From Ceratodon purpureus (Eukaryota; Streptophyta; Bryopsida; Pseudoditrichales; Ditrichaceae), in the NCBI GenBank assembly GCA_014871385.1, contig CM026426.1, forward strand, positions 49,401,263-49,465,262: a DNA stretch of 64,000 bases, in the 5' to 3' direction. Position numbers and translations under genes: made by a program. Positions 1 through 13,953 of the stretch are shown here, piece after piece. Position 1 is the stretch's first letter; each line of letters opens with the position of its first letter. The notes under the pieces are model-generated. The model was not told the DNA's origin, did no database searches, and saw only the letters and a program-made list of their open reading frames with translations.

Positions 1-564
1 GCAAACTGATTAGGGCAGAGTATGTGCAGAGAGTGGTGGATGCATTGAATAACAGATTTCCAGACTTAGGCATATTCAATGCATGCAAGCTCTTTAGTTC
101 CGATCTCTTCAGCAAATGATGATGAGAGAACTGGTATTATTGAAGAATGGTTAAAGAGGTTGTTTGTGAAGTTCCAAAGTTTTGAAGAAGATCAAGATTG
201 GTGACGAGGTGTGTGCTTGGAGATGGTGGAGACCACGAAAGAGATGATCCCAAATAAATCTTTATTTGAAGCTTAGAAGTTTGCAGGTACTACTCTAAAG
301 TGGTCCATCAATTGGCCTGGTTTGAGTATCTTCTGGAGGAGATTTATGGTGATTCCTATGAGCACTGCAATATGTGAGAGGGTTTTTTTCAAAGAAAACA
401 TGATCAAGAGTCATCTCCATACTAGCTTGAACTTGGAGACTTTAGAAGCTTTGATGAGCATCTCATGTGTAAATATTCTAGTTGAAAACATTAATTGGAA
501 TGTAGTGATGCTTGTTAGGGGAAACATAAAAGATAGAGAATTCATCCACTTGTTTGAATGGAAA
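1..564 (+). pseudogene. hAT-family transposase, C-terminal remnant
   Basis: The translation shows AEYVQRVVDALNNRF early on, then PMSTAICERVFF and LNLETLEALMSI near the end. This is the pattern of the C-terminal dimerisation region (Dimer_Tnp_hAT) of plant and animal hAT transposases, where an S-A-x-C-E-R-x-F motif is followed by a K-x-x-L-R-x-x-L helix and L-x-x-L-M-x-I. The N-terminal catalytic part lies left of the window. The reading frame is interrupted (a TGA at 118-120 and frame changes before 322), so it is a dead copy. The last stretch, about 322-591, is open and ends in a run of T. No terminal inverted repeat was recognised just downstream. Confidence 0.65.
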
Positions 565-3400
565 GTTGCTCTTTTTTTTTGTAAAAATTGAACATGTTTA
601 TATAAAATAATTTTTTATTCAATTGCTTCATTTACCTTTAATGTAAATCTTTGACATTGTGTTAAAAAGGTTCTAAATATTTTGGTTGATGAACCAATGT
701 GATCAGGTGAATCAAACTCTTGAAGAGTAGTATCTGATTAAGTATTACTAGTTTGACTCCATTATGTTTACATTCACATGTCACATATGACATAATAGAA
801 TTGATATTTGCATCACTCATTCTGTTTGGAAATTTTTATTTTAAAAAACTCTTTTTAGAACCTGTCCAAAGTGAATCTGACTCGTCCAAAATGAATCTAA
901 CACGTCCAAAACTGGTGCGTTTTCTGAGAACCCATCTACTGGAAATATTTTTTCTTTTGAAACAAGTCCCTAGACATATTAGGGACCTTGTGGAAAATCA
1001 CCAGTGATCAACAGTATTTTTTTTAATCACTCCACACTTATCTTATGTAAGGCCGATGGTCAAAGTGTTAAATGAGAAAAGACTTTCAATAGACTTGAGT
1101 TTTCTATTAGTGATATTTATTAATATTTGCACAATATTGGAGTTATTGAAATTGGCTATTAGCTATTTGTGTAAAGTACAAGTATATACACAAAATATAT
1201 TCAATTAAGGTATATTTAGTGAAGTGCAAACAAGGTGTTGTAAAGTTTAGATATACATTTCTTAAATTATTAAGTACTTCAGTTATTGAAATATTTCATT
1301 TATTATAAACATTTGAAATATATATATATATATATAGATGTATTATTATTTGTTTTTATTATTTTTCAAATAGGCAGTACAAATTACACAAGTAAGTAAT
1401 GTGTAGCAAATTAATGCAGATTTTAATGGAGTCATTATAATTGAATGAAATTTTGCCTAATATTTGAATGGCAATAAACAAAAATATGTCAACAAGGATG
1501 AAGATTTTGACGATTAAAGAATGAGTTTTTGGATTCACCTTGAGCCCTTCCTAAAAACATTATTTTGCTAGCCAAATACAAAATGGAAATTACGGTGGTG
1601 CTTCCTAGTGCAAACATATCCATCACCAGCTAACACTTGTATGTACTACTTATATACATTTGTGTGTCAAAATGTATACTTTTGTGTTTCCTTCCACCTT
1701 TATATGAAATTAGGGTGAATTCTAGATTTTATTTAGGATAATATAAGATCTTTATATATAATAATTAATTTCCAATATGTACTATGAGCCCAATTTATGT
1801 CTAAATAATTCAATCTAGTCTCAATATTGAAGTTCATATCTTAATAATCTAATTTTTGTTAAAACATTCTAATTTGTTTTAAAGCAAGCATAATAATTTT
1901 AGAATAAGAGAGTTATACCAAAATATTCTAATTTATGTCAATAATGTAGAATATGTCAAAAATTTCTAATTTAAATAAAACAATATAATCTTTGTATCAA
2001 CAATCCAATTTGTGTAATATGATTTATGAAATGATAATCTAATTCTTTAAAATAATCCACTTTATAATAAAATAAACTGTTTTGTTTTAAAATATTATAA
2101 TTCTTTCAAATCAATATGATTTATTTTTTAACATATCATTGTATTCCAAGTTAATGTATTATATGCCAATTTACAACAATGAGTTCTTGTTTATTTGAAT
2201 ATGGTTTTTGAATAATTTATTCAATTAAGTAAAATTCAAAAATAAGGTAATGCAGGTTCATGCACTAACTAATACTTGCAATTAAATAATTTTTACAATT
2301 AAAAAGTTTAAATGGGCATTAATTGATAATGAACTCTCACCCATTTATGTATAATCAACTAGTTTTTGTGTGCAGCTTACAATTTGAAAATATTCAAACT
2401 CCGGTTGAAAATTTTCACCCGGAACTGCCCCCCCTCCAATGTCTGAACTGGAGACAGATAAAGACCCTATTGTGTGCCACGTAGGCCAGCCACGTAGGAC
2501 GCTACGGCGAATTTAAGACGGGTGACGCGGTGCAATGGAGAATGCCATAGGGGATTGGAAGGGATGACAGCGTGAACTGGCATTAGGACATATTTTGCCC
2601 TCTTTGTGGTCATTAATTGAGGTGGTTTGTCTCTTTGCTTTTAGTATGGAACGGTCAAGTGAGACAAATTAAGCTGTAAATTAAATTAGAAATTTTTAAT
2701 ATATTAGAAATATTTTAATTTTATAGTAATACTTTGTTTGATTGATTATTTTTGGAATCCAAATAATTGCAATGAATCTTGGATATTGAAATTAGGCAAT
2801 GATATTAATAGTATTGCATAGCCTATTGGCCATTGCATAGCATTGGTGTTGTAAGCCATAAAAATGTATCAAACAAAACTTAAACATCTATTTGATTAAA
2901 ACATTTTTTTAATTTTCAAATTAAAAGCGAGGATTTATAACATGTGAAGATATACAAAAGTATGAATAAGAGGATTGTGTTAAAGGTACGTTGAAGTTGA
3001 TTGAAGAATTTTAAATGATATATAAATATCTTTTCAAGTAATAAAAAAAGGTTGCATATTTTACAAAGATTCATAATTAGGTTTATGAAAATAGACGCAA
3101 CAAATTGACGCAGGGACACTTTTTTTTTTTATAGTGTATATATTGTAAACTTTAATAATTGGTAATTGATAATAGAACATCAATAAACATTAGCAATGCT
3201 AGAATTGTCTGTGATGTGATTAATCCTATGTGTTTCGTAGATGAGGTAGAAATGGAGACAAACATATTCTCTACAGTATTTAAGGTTGTTTATTTTCATC
3301 CTGTGGGATATGATTGAATAGAAAAAAATCTCTGTTAAAACTATTATTACACTACTAAGTTTTTGAACCTTGATAATTCAATTGATAACATATTGAAATT
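565..3400. other. AT-rich intergenic stretch
   Basis: Very AT-rich DNA with no convincing coding region. It holds a (TA)n run near 1317-1336. A distinct GC-richer patch lies at about 2400-2640, containing the near-direct repeat GCCACGTAGG twice (around 2476-2500). The patch could be a small transposable-element fragment or an old promoter; I cannot assign it. Confidence 0.5.
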
Positions 3401-3584
3401 GAATTTTGTGAACAGCCAACTGGTCCTTTGTGAGTTCAGGTTGTTTTCATTATCATGAATGTTGTTTTGTTTTTAGTGGTAGAATAATTTTTAAATTGCT
3501 TTTAATTATGCAGGTGGCATAAGTGCAGTTTTCTTACTGGTTCCTCGAATCAAGAGAAGGTGAAGGTCTTGCAGTTCTTTTGAC

Positions 3585-3683
3585 ATGGCAACCACTCGAG
3601 CAATTCTGCAAGTGCTTGAAAATTATCAAAAATCACGCATCATCTTCGTGCAAACAGTGGCAGAGCTTGCCACTAAACCTCAG
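3585..3683 (+). CDS. SPAG6: SPAG6/PF16-like armadillo protein, first coding exon only
   Basis: The 33-codon exon starts at an ATG and contains LQVLENYQKSR and FVQTVAELATKPQ, the hallmark N-terminus of SPAG6/PF16, the armadillo-repeat protein of the ciliary central pair. It ends in CAG followed by a good donor, GTAAAT, at phase 0, exactly where the family continues with its first armadillo repeat. Upstream there is a possible 5' UTR intron acceptor (TTATGCAG before about 3514). No second exon was found downstream, although it should begin with a residue run like N-I/V-E. It is therefore either the first exon of a gene with a very long intron, or a copied or broken gene fragment. In land plants PF16 occurs only in lineages with flagellated sperm. 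Confidence 0.7.
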
Positions 3684-6230
3684 GTAAATTTACCTTAGGG
3701 GACGAACTCAAACCTCCCAAGTACCTCTCCTCCTGTTAATATTGCTCAACCTCCTCCTACAATAGTAATCAAGTCTTCTCGTCCAGTGGATTCCAAAAAG
3801 TGAGCATAACTTAACCCTTTCTAATATAGAAACAATAACCATTTTTTCTATGGAACAAAAAATCTTTGAAATCAATTGTTTTTTGTAAAGCTACATGAGA
3901 TATACCATATGTACACTGAACTTTTGATCTTAAAAGTACTTTCAATAGTATTTCATTTTTAATTTGCAATTTCAACCTTCATCTGACCTACTTCAGCGTA
4001 GGGTTTTCGTGTTACATAAGAGGTACATTAACCTTTACAGGAGAGAAAAGAACCTCTTCAGAATCAATTTAAAGAAAATCACAACATTTTAAGTTTGTTT
4101 TATTGTATACTACTCAAGATTGTTATACTATCCATGAATATGAAATTTGACTAGAACAGAAATATCAAATTATTTGACCTACTTCTACCAAATGTTTAGG
4201 ATGTCCTATTATCTACTTATTTCACATAAACATAGGCCCCTACGAGCATCTTTTACAATTTATATTTTGAATACATCATACTTTTTCTTTATCATAGTAT
4301 GTATCTTCTATTAAGGATTTGAATTATAAAAGACTTCGTCTAACTACTATGTCCTTTAGGAAATTAAACTTTAGCGCAATACATTTGTAATTTTTTTATT
4401 TCCATACATCTTCACTAACCAAACCTGGCACATTTGCTACTCATAAGGTACAAGTGTTGTTTTCAAAATCTCAATCTCAACTAACATAACTTGTGCAAAT
4501 AGAAGCCAAAAAAGATAAATGAATTTAGATTGTATTTACTTTTGGAAATTCCACTATATTTAAGGAAAACATTCATTGTTATTATATCAAATCATAGTTT
4601 TAAATGGTTTTATTTATTATGGCACTCAAAATAATCATCTAAAACTAGATGTTGTAATTTTTGCAATCAAGCTTAATAGTGTTATTTACAAAAACAAGTC
4701 ACAATACCATACTTTTAGGTTTTAATTTTTAATTTTTTTAATGAGCAACAAGAAAAAAGAAATAGCGTAAATTATTCTTTACCAATAATATTAAAAATAT
4801 TTGTATATTGAATGCTTAATTTGTATACTATATTTTGAAAGCGTTTAAATTAAATCAAGATACTTGAATACATTCAATAAAGCATTCTCTAATATATGCA
4901 TAGGATATATAAATATAGAACTATATATATAACAAATTTTTAATGATCACTATTGAATTCAATTGAAGTTGATTCTAAAAGCTTTAGAGTAGTAGGATTT
5001 TCTATTGCAATTTTGAAGATAAAAATTTCATATTTAATGTACATAAAACGTTAGATTTTACATTGATGGTAAAAAAATAATCTTATTTCAAGACTTATAC
5101 TAATTTAGATTATTCCATTTGAATACAGATTCAAATAAAAATAATGATAAGAAAGTGTCAATATTTTTAAACAAAATTATATTTTTGTAGAGAAACTGTA
5201 TAATTATAATTTGTAAATGAATCTCATTTTTCAATTCCCAAATATTTTTTTCTGAAGATAATTCATTAAACTTTAGGCTTTTTTGAAATATTTATTATAA
5301 TAGAAAAATATATATTGTTTTTTTAAAATTAATAATGTTTATCAAACTTGATTATGCCGTGGTTTATTGGTCATTCAAAACCGTTCTTGCCTTACAACGC
5401 CAAGGCATAATCATTTTTTTGAGTAATCATTAATTTCTACACTAAAGAGAAAGTATACATCATCTTTATCAGAAGCTTTCTGCATTAAAAAATAGTTATA
5501 GCTGCAAAATAATATACATTATAATAGAAGTACAAAATTGAAATTTCTACTATTTTTTATAAATTTATTTTAAAAATTACATTTGTGCATGTCACAATAT
5601 ACACAGAGATATTCACATGTGCCAAAGTTTTCTTTCATTAAGCTAGTTTTTTTTTATAAATTTTTATAAATTTTTATTGACGTTTTTTGTTTCCAAAATA
5701 TATAATATATAATGTATGTTTTTGAATTCAAATATATATTTTAATTATTTTCGCTTAAAGATTGTTAATATTTCTTAACAAGAAACTGTAAGTGCATTTA
5801 TGAAAGTTTGCATTAAGTGACAATACATATTAACATACACATCGTAGATTCCGTTCAGACACAATGATTAGAATCCATCTAGGATTTCTTATGGGGTTGT
5901 TCTTTTGCACGATGGATAGAATTCAATTATAATATAGATTTCATTTTTTAATTTATATTGTTTTACTAAGCTAAATGACTTGTTTCTTATTGTGTGATTA
6001 ATATATACTTTTCAGAGGAAAATTTCTCAAATATATTCTCAAACTACCAAAGAACAAGGGACACCTAACAAATCAATGAAAAGTCATTTCTATTGACCAT
6101 TACAAAGCTTTACCATATAAAAGCTTATACATCCAATTTATGAAGATATTTCTGTATTGACAAAGTAATTTACATTGTGATACGAATATAAAATTATAAA
6201 TGTATTTATTGTATATAGAAATTGCAATGA
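3684..6230. other. AT-rich intron-like or intergenic stretch
   Basis: About 2.5 kb of AT-rich sequence without recognisable exons, RNA genes or repeats with clear ends. If the SPAG6-like exon belongs to a live gene, this would be its first intron. Confidence 0.4.
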
Positions 6231-6235
6231 TTAAC

Positions 6236-6460
6236 TCCCGCGCCGGGACTCGGGACTCTCCCTCGCGGCGGGACTCTCCCTGTCCCGCTCGCGCCGGGAC
6301 TCGCGACGGGACTCGGGACTCGCGGCGGGAGTCCCTGGCAATTCCGATGTCGGAAAAGCTTGGCGGAGTCCCGATGACGTGTTGGAGTCCCGATGACGTG
6401 TTGGAGTCCCGATGACGTGTTGGAGTCCCGATGACGTGTTGGGGTCCCGGTGAGTGGGAC
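6236..6460. repeat. GC-rich block with 19-bp tandem repeat
   Basis: An abrupt GC-rich island in AT-rich DNA. The first part (6236-6345) is made of degenerate GGGACTCG/GGCGGGACTC words. The second part has four head-to-tail 19-bp units (GGAGTCCCGATGACGTGTT) at 6365-6383, 6384-6402, 6403-6421 and 6422-6440, then a partial fifth. The long open frames across it are by-products of the repeat. GC-rich iterated words of this kind are known from subterminal regions of some hAT elements; that link is inference. Confidence 0.75.
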
Positions 6461-9400
6461 TGTTTTGATTGTTTTGAAAAAAAATAAAAGAAAATAAGAA
6501 CAGAAGTGGAGGGGGGGGGGAGGGGAAATTTAAACATTTAGGAAAAAAAAGAATTGAAAAAAAAAGGAATAATAAAAAAGAAGAAGGTTGAAGATAAGAA
6601 TAAAAAGATGGAGTAGGGAATGGGGAAGAATGGGAAACCAAAAAAAATGAAAATGAAAAAAAGATGGCCATGAAAATGAAATTAATACATAAAATGAAAA
6701 TGAAAATATAAATGAATGATAAAATATACATTTATGAAATATACACAATTTAACATAAAACTTCTATGATTTGGCAAAAAATTTAGCATAACCTATGAAT
6801 ATTAGATTCAAATTAAATATCCAAACATTATTTAAAATATGACGTAGTTTTTAAGAGAATAATTCAAGATATCTAAGATTTAAATAAATAAATTATGAAT
6901 TCATTTATCAAGTACATTGAACAAAGGATATTCATTAATGAATGATAAATATATACTATCTATAGATACATAGAGAATTATTGAAGAATTTGAGAGGACA
7001 TATGAATCACTCTTCAAGTAATAAAAAAGATTACATGTTTTAAATGCACACAATTTAGGTTACTTAAGAGAAGCATCTTGAAAATTCAACACTACTTTCT
7101 TTATAATACATACATGATAATCTTATCATAATATTTGTAATATAATCTACACCCCAAAGAAAATTTTGTTTACTTGCCATAATTTGATTTTACAAAACAA
7201 TTTACATGATGCATAATTTACATGCCTTTATAAGATATGTAATCTTGTCTATGACTTGAGAAGTTGTTTATCTATCACTTAAAATTCTTGGGTTACTTGT
7301 TATGTGTTTTTTCTAAGGAATCTACATTTATATGTATATTTATATCATCTAATAATGCGCATTATAAATGCATGCACAATCTCTTAGAAAGTGTTAAAAT
7401 CCTTGTATATTTTATAAATTTCTTCTCAATTTTTGTTTTCAAAATATAAATTTGAAAATAAATTACATTTTCTACTTAAAAAATACTACAGAAAATAATT
7501 TAAAAGATTTATATATTATTTTTTATAAATTTTTTGAATTGTAAAACTAAATTTTAAAAATTATTTGTTTCTTAGATTTGAAAAATAAAGGAAGATATCT
7601 TCAAGTTGAAAAAAAATCTTAAAATCATTAATTTAAAATAACTCAAAGAATATGGAAGCTAAAAATATTTTGGAAATGGAAAACAACTTTGTAGATGGGT
7701 TTTATAGAATGCGACTTTACAAGAATAATAAGATTCATTAACATGGTTGTGTGACCCGTCATACACCAATAATTTTCCAGAATTCAATAATTTTAATAAT
7801 GATAGTATAAATTCAATCATAGATTTTAACATATATAGATTATGTAGTAGCCTATCAAGGCAATGTAAGTCTTTGGCTCTTTTGTAATGAGATGATAATC
7901 ATTTCTTTCACGCATTATACATCTATCCAATAAAAAATCTTATAAACTCACTTTATCAAGGTAATTTTGCATTTTTAAGGGAAATTTCAATTCTTTTCTA
8001 TATATCTTTTGATACAATCAACTTTTACAGGTCTATATTTATTTTTACACCATGCACATCATTAATGCATTAGAATGTTTTTATTATAAATCTTCAATTT
8101 TTAGACTAAATTACTTTAAATCACATAGTTTTTGAATTTGTATGTACTTAAACTTGACTTATAGTCAATAAAAAACAATTTTGCTCACTCCAAAAATATC
8201 ATGTGTTGATGTATAATTCTCTACAAACTAAATACTATAATATACATTTAGGTTATTTTCTTGATTTTAAAAAGAATATTTAAAAACTAGAATTTTATTT
8301 TTAGTTTGATGTACTTAGAAGCCATAATTACATATACAATGCAAAATTGCTTTAAATAATGAGTTTTTGATTTCTATTTTTAATTTTTTTTTTTAATGAT
8401 TCATAAATACATTGCATTCGTGTCGTGATTATGATGACTAATAGGGCATCATTTAATCTAGTCTACACTATTAAAAAGAACGTTTATTTGTCAATTACAT
8501 GCCAGTTTCACAAAAAACCTCACATGAAGCCTATTTGATGTGCATTTAAAAAAATCCAATTTTTCTTAATCACTCAAAATATTATTTATATGTCATTCAA
8601 AACTTTTAATTTTTTTAATATCTTTTAATCATTATCTTCTTATTACATGTTTTTGTATATCTTCATACAATATAAATCATAAATTCATTTAAATCTCATC
8701 TCAATAATCTTTATAATCAAAAAATTATTTTTAAAATTTTTAAAATTTTTTATTTTTTGGAAATATAAGGTATAATTTCAAAATTTATAGTCAATGCAAA
8801 AATGGTTTAGCATATCATGGAAAATTTATATACATATGAGTATATTTGTTTACAAAATGTAGATTTTGAAATTTATTTTTGCTGATTTCTTAATCACTAA
8901 AAAGTAATTAAATAAATTATAGCTTAAAATTTTATTATTTTATCATAGTGTAAAACACGTGAAATATATAACTACTTTGTCAATGCAAAAATACCTTAGT
9001 AGAGTAAATATATAATTTTCATTTACGGCATATTATCACAACATCTTTTGCATTAGTTTCAATAATTTGCGGTGGCCAATAAGCTATCATATAATTTTAT
9101 ATGCTTTTTAATTTTATAATGTGCTATATACAAATGCATATTAACAAGATAAGTTGTACAATTTTATAAATGTATAAATAAAATAACAACTGAAGATTTC
9201 CAATCAACACTTACACAACTTCTTTAACTTATAGAAAGCTTTTATTTTTCATAAAGACACATGAAATTGATTTATATAAAAACATTTGTGCAATTGGCAT
9301 CTAATTGACAAATGGATAAACATGGTTCTATCATATTGCATAGGCCTTTATGATTTAGAAAAACCATAACATACATTCAGAAAACTATCTTTAAGGGATT

Positions 9401-11400
9401 TAATACATAAGTGTAGAAAATGTATAACTCATGTCAAAGGTTGCTGGATATAATGTGCTAAGTAAAAGTATCTAGTAAGGATAAAACTTAGAGCATCATG
9501 TGCATTAATTTAAGCTATTTGCATAAAATAAATCTTTAGTCTTCTCCTCAACAATAAACCATTTATTATTTAGGCTTTGATTCGATATATAAAACATATA
9601 AACTTTTTGTTGTTTCCCTTTCTAAGAGATCTTAATACAAGATTATTTTGGAACTTTGATTTTAAATTATCGAGGTCATTGTAGGACAATTTTAGATATA
9701 CTTCTCTCATTAATCTCTAGAGGAAGACTGCATACATTTTAGAAGATAGAGAGGAAAATTGTTGTCATTTTAATGAATCTTGAAACTTTCACAAAAATTT
9801 AGCAATTTCAAAATTTTAATGGTCAGGTCTTAAATTTAATGATGAAGCCTTTGGACTTCTAGGACTTTCAGGGACTAAAGTACATGTTCTTGTAGACAAA
9901 GCTGAGATGACTTGTTTTCATTGGAAATCTCAATTTTGTAGCGCTTTTGAATTCTTTCACAACTTCTCTCATATGAGCCAAACAACATTAATGTACTAAA
10001 GTGAATTAACTTATAACCACCACAATAAGTAAAAAAATCTTTTGCAATTATTGTGTGAAATATCCAATATTTTTTATCCATAGAATATAAGGTTTGAAGA
10101 TTAATGCAACTAAAGTCACAATTTTTGAAAATTTTGTATCAGTTATGAATTTTCAGAAAGTACTTAATTGATTGTCATTATGGTAACCCATTATCCACCT
10201 CCAGCAATCAACACTCAACCATCAGTTATTCATTGAGTTAAAAATCAATTTAATTCCATTCAAATACCACTATGTACCAAACTTATTATCATCATACGAT
10301 TTTGGTCAAAAATTAAACCACATTGTTGTAATTCTTTATCTTTTCATTACAACCACTATGTTATGAGTCGATACCTTTATGATGTACTATAATATTATCG
10401 TCGTATTTCTTCATGCAATATGAGCCAATATTTACGATATAGGACGCAATCTTTAGGTTGCACTTTTATGAGTCGATACCTTTTATGGACTTAAATAGAG
10501 TTATTCACGTGCCTCAGCATTCAGATGCTAGGTATGTTGTTCTGAGGGGCTATTAAACATGAAATTGGCTATAGTACCTTTGGCTTAAAGAGCAGTACAT
10601 TACATTGCAATTAAATTCTGACCCAAAAATAAATACATTTATGTATGGTATTGTGCATGATGTAGTCTTCGACAATTTGAACGGAATCGATCATCCTTTA
10701 GACGTGCTGAAGCAAATTTTGTAATATAAGCGCACCCTATCTACAGCCCGGAAGTAGTAATTGCACTATAGCAAATACAAGTATTCTCTAGGTCGCATTT
10801 CGATTCAAAATGGAGTAGAAAATGACCGATTTAACGCGCTGGAAAAATTCCCAACAGTGGCGGGTCGACATGCGACAAAACAATGCCCTCTGAACTTGCT
10901 TATCCTCCTACTTCCGCTCGCATTGAAGCGCTATGCTCTGTAACTTTTTGTTGTTTCTTTTATTTTTTAATTTTTAATTTTTTAATTTATTTTTTACTTT
11001 CCCGGGGGCATTCCTAGACATGTACTTGTTTGCCCGTCTCGATACTACCGGGATTCACTATGAACCATTGATCTGATAAATGTACTTTAATCTCGGCCAT
11101 TGGCTATGGTGGCCGTCGTCTGTCGATGCCATATAATTTCAGCCACTGGATTAACTTCAGTACACGATGATTGACATCCTGTCCATCTAGAGTGGACCCA
11201 TTGTTATCGTACAATGTTCAGTTCCAACCACCGTCAGATCAACATAGCCACCTCCCTTATAACTGTTGATCTTGACTACTCCTTTCTTTTCTTCTCGGGC
11301 CGTCGAATCTACCTACTCTACACCGTTCGATAAAACTATCGAGCACCGTTCGATATTAGAAAGGAGCGCTGCTATACGGTACTGACGTGGTTCACATTAC
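6461..11400. other. AT-rich intergenic stretch
   Basis: Mostly AT-rich, with A-rich purine tracts at 6480-6700. No gene supported. From about 10,500 the base composition rises in GC, and short phrases such as CCGTCGTC with a following GATG appear twice (around 11,115 and 11,450). This suggests the edge of transposon-derived DNA. Confidence 0.5.
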
Positions 11401-11429
11401 ACCATGAATGGATTAAATCTACTTTCATC

Positions 11430-11990
11430 TTGGGCCGCTCGCTATGCTGACCGTCGTCCGTTGATGCAATATCATCTGAACCATCATCTGAACCACAAAA
11501 TGGCCAACAGACCCTTATCTTGGTCCAGTAAGCGACCACCAACAGTAAGTCCCTCATCCACAGAGAGCGAATACCGTGTATTATCCGACGGCACCTAGGA
11601 AGCAGTTTGGTTACGCCACATGCTTCTGGCGCTTAGTTTCCTATCAACAAATACACTCTCCCTTCACTGCGATGACTCTACCGTTTTAGATGCCCTGCCA
11701 AGAAATTCTACAATCCCTGTTAGCTGTGATTACCAGGGGGCTATCAAATTCGCCAAGCGTCCTGTATTTCATGCTCGTACAAAGCATATTGAGCTGCATC
11801 ACCATTTCGTTCGAGAGAGGGTTTTAGAGGGCGAAATTACTTTACACTATATCCCCACTTCAGAGGAACCAGCAGATATCCTCACAAAATCTTTGGGACG
11901 AGCCCGTTTTGAATTCGACAGAGACAATATAGGAATTACAAAGTTTTCAAACCTACACCTAAATCCAGATACTAAAAACCCATAGCCGCA
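11430..11990 (+). mobile_element. Ty1/copia retrotransposon fossil, RNase H end of pol
   Basis: Translation gives STESEYRVLSDGT, EAVWLRHMLL, CDYQGAIKFAKRPVFH, ARTKHIELHHHFVRE and ILTKSL. These form the ordered motif set of the RNase H domain that ends copia pol (S-T-E-x-E-Y, D-N/Y-x-x-A, R-T-K-H-I-x, A-D-I-L-T-K). Only this 3' part of pol is left. The element is broken (at least two breaks) and old. A flanking LTR could not be delimited with confidence; the 0.9 kb after it may contain the decayed 3' LTR. Confidence 0.85.
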
Positions 11991-13953
11991 TAATAATATG
12001 GACACTCACAAACCCCAGGACACAAATTACACTTTGACGAAACCACTTTTTCACTTTGTGGTCCACTTTATTGTGCTCTCCCTCCACAAGATACTCGAGA
12101 GAGTCTGAAACTATCCTGCTTCACCCTAAGGGATGACGCCTGCCGCCAAGTCCTCCTTCAACACCATATTCGTTATATTGAGACTTTTCAAAGTCTCAAT
12201 TTAATGCTTGACTATAGCTTTTTCATTGATTTCTTGATTGATTCTATATTTGTCAAAAACTTTTTGACTATATATGGGAAGATTATCCTTGAGTCAAGGA
12301 TAATCTATAATTAGAAAGTCAAAAAAAAGTTCAAATTGTCTAAAAACAATTGCTGAAATTGTAAACAAAAAGTCTCAAAGTTCTGAAATTGTCTCAAAAT
12401 AACGAATATGGTCATCTTCGTAGAATTCGTTCCTCAACGACATTGTCTCCTTCCTCCTTCTCCGGTGAAATTCTCTTCACAAGTGACTCTGGATCCACCT
12501 TCTCTCGTACTACCGCAACAATTGATTCTTTTCCACCTAAATCCTATACAAGCGAAACCAATCTTCATCAACTACAACCCTCAAATCAAAAACAGACTTA
12601 GGGTTTAGGGAGAGTTCTGGAGTTTTCTCACGCACCTGCTATCTTAAATAGACCCCCTAATCTTCGGTTGAGAGATCTGTCATACCTCTGGAATCAAGTA
12701 CAAAGCAGCCTGGTGATGAAGACAAGAGCAGAAAGCAGCGACAATTGCAATAACTCAGCCTACACGGCCATCACAATCAAGTTAGTATCACCGAGGGAAG
12801 GTACTCTAGAACACTATCAACTTTGCAGTTAACCCCTAAATGCCCACCATGAATTCACATCAAAAACTGCCTTTCAACATTCTTTTGTGAAGCAAGTTAG
12901 TTTTTCCAATTTTGTGACATTTTTTTGCAATTTCAACCGTAGGATCTTATAGCTAACTTATTGAGACATTCTTTTCCAAAATTTCAGAGAAAAATACAAC
13001 ACCAATTGCAAGATCATAATGTTCAAAGTTAAAAAACAAGTTTTTTTCAATCCTTCAAAAAGCTGAAATCTCACTTTCAATGAATTTTCAAAAAATATGC
13101 TTTACAAATTTGAAATGGGCAACTCCATATTCTAATATAAAAATGACTTGAGAATCTATACAAAAAATATCAAATGAAAAAACCTAGATTTTCATCTTCA
13201 AAAGATATGTAAATCTAAATACAATGTAGAATACAAGGAAAAACTAAATTGCTAATTACATCCACATAAAAGTGGATAACATTACTTTCAATGGTAAAAA
13301 TGATGTGATACACAACAAAAAACTTTTCCAATTTTTATTTTTGAAATTTGTCAAAATTGTATTCAAAATGAGCTCTTAAAGAATTTTTTTCTTGAAGACT
13401 TGACCAAACTGCCCGCAAAATATGAATTGTCATATCTTTTACCTCACTTGATGGAATGGACTGAATCAAAGCATTCTATTCAAATATGAATCTCTACAAA
13501 ATGATGATATTTTTATTTATTTTTTAAAAATATATTTGAAATTATTTGTGGCTGCCCACGTTGAGATGTTTTACCTTCAACCATTCATAACTTTTGCATT
13601 ACATTACCAAATCTTATGAAACAAAGCTTGGTATGTACGTAATGACCTAGAGAATCCACATGCAAAACTTCAGAACTTGAAAGTTATTTTTGACATTGTG
13701 GAACCCTGCCCAAAATAGCCGGCGACCAGATAGATTGAAACTCCAACCCTATAGAAGGGCCGGCATGAATGAAGTGTCCGTTCATAATGTCAATGACCCG
13801 GTGCCCACAGGACAGAGGGACATTGTGCCAAAACTACTCTCCTCTTTCGAGAATGAACACTATAGTAACCTAAAGAAACAAGTAACTAAATGTTTTGTAA
13901 GAGGAAGTCATTGAAAAGTTTGTATAAGTACAATTTTTAACAGAATATTGTCA
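11991..13953. other. Non-coding stretch
   Basis: No supported gene. A short inverted repeat (TGAGACTTTTCAAAGTCTCA) lies near 12,180-12,200. A second pair, GACTATA with CAAAAAC/GTTTTTG-type words, occurs near 12,210-12,275. The small open frames at 12,389-12,608 have no recognisable motif and look random. Confidence 0.4.

Noticed and set aside
6231-6731. Long minus-strand open frames across the 6.2-kb block
   Set aside because: They are generated by the GC-rich repeat and by purine-rich low complexity; frames in both strands are equally open and carry no domain.
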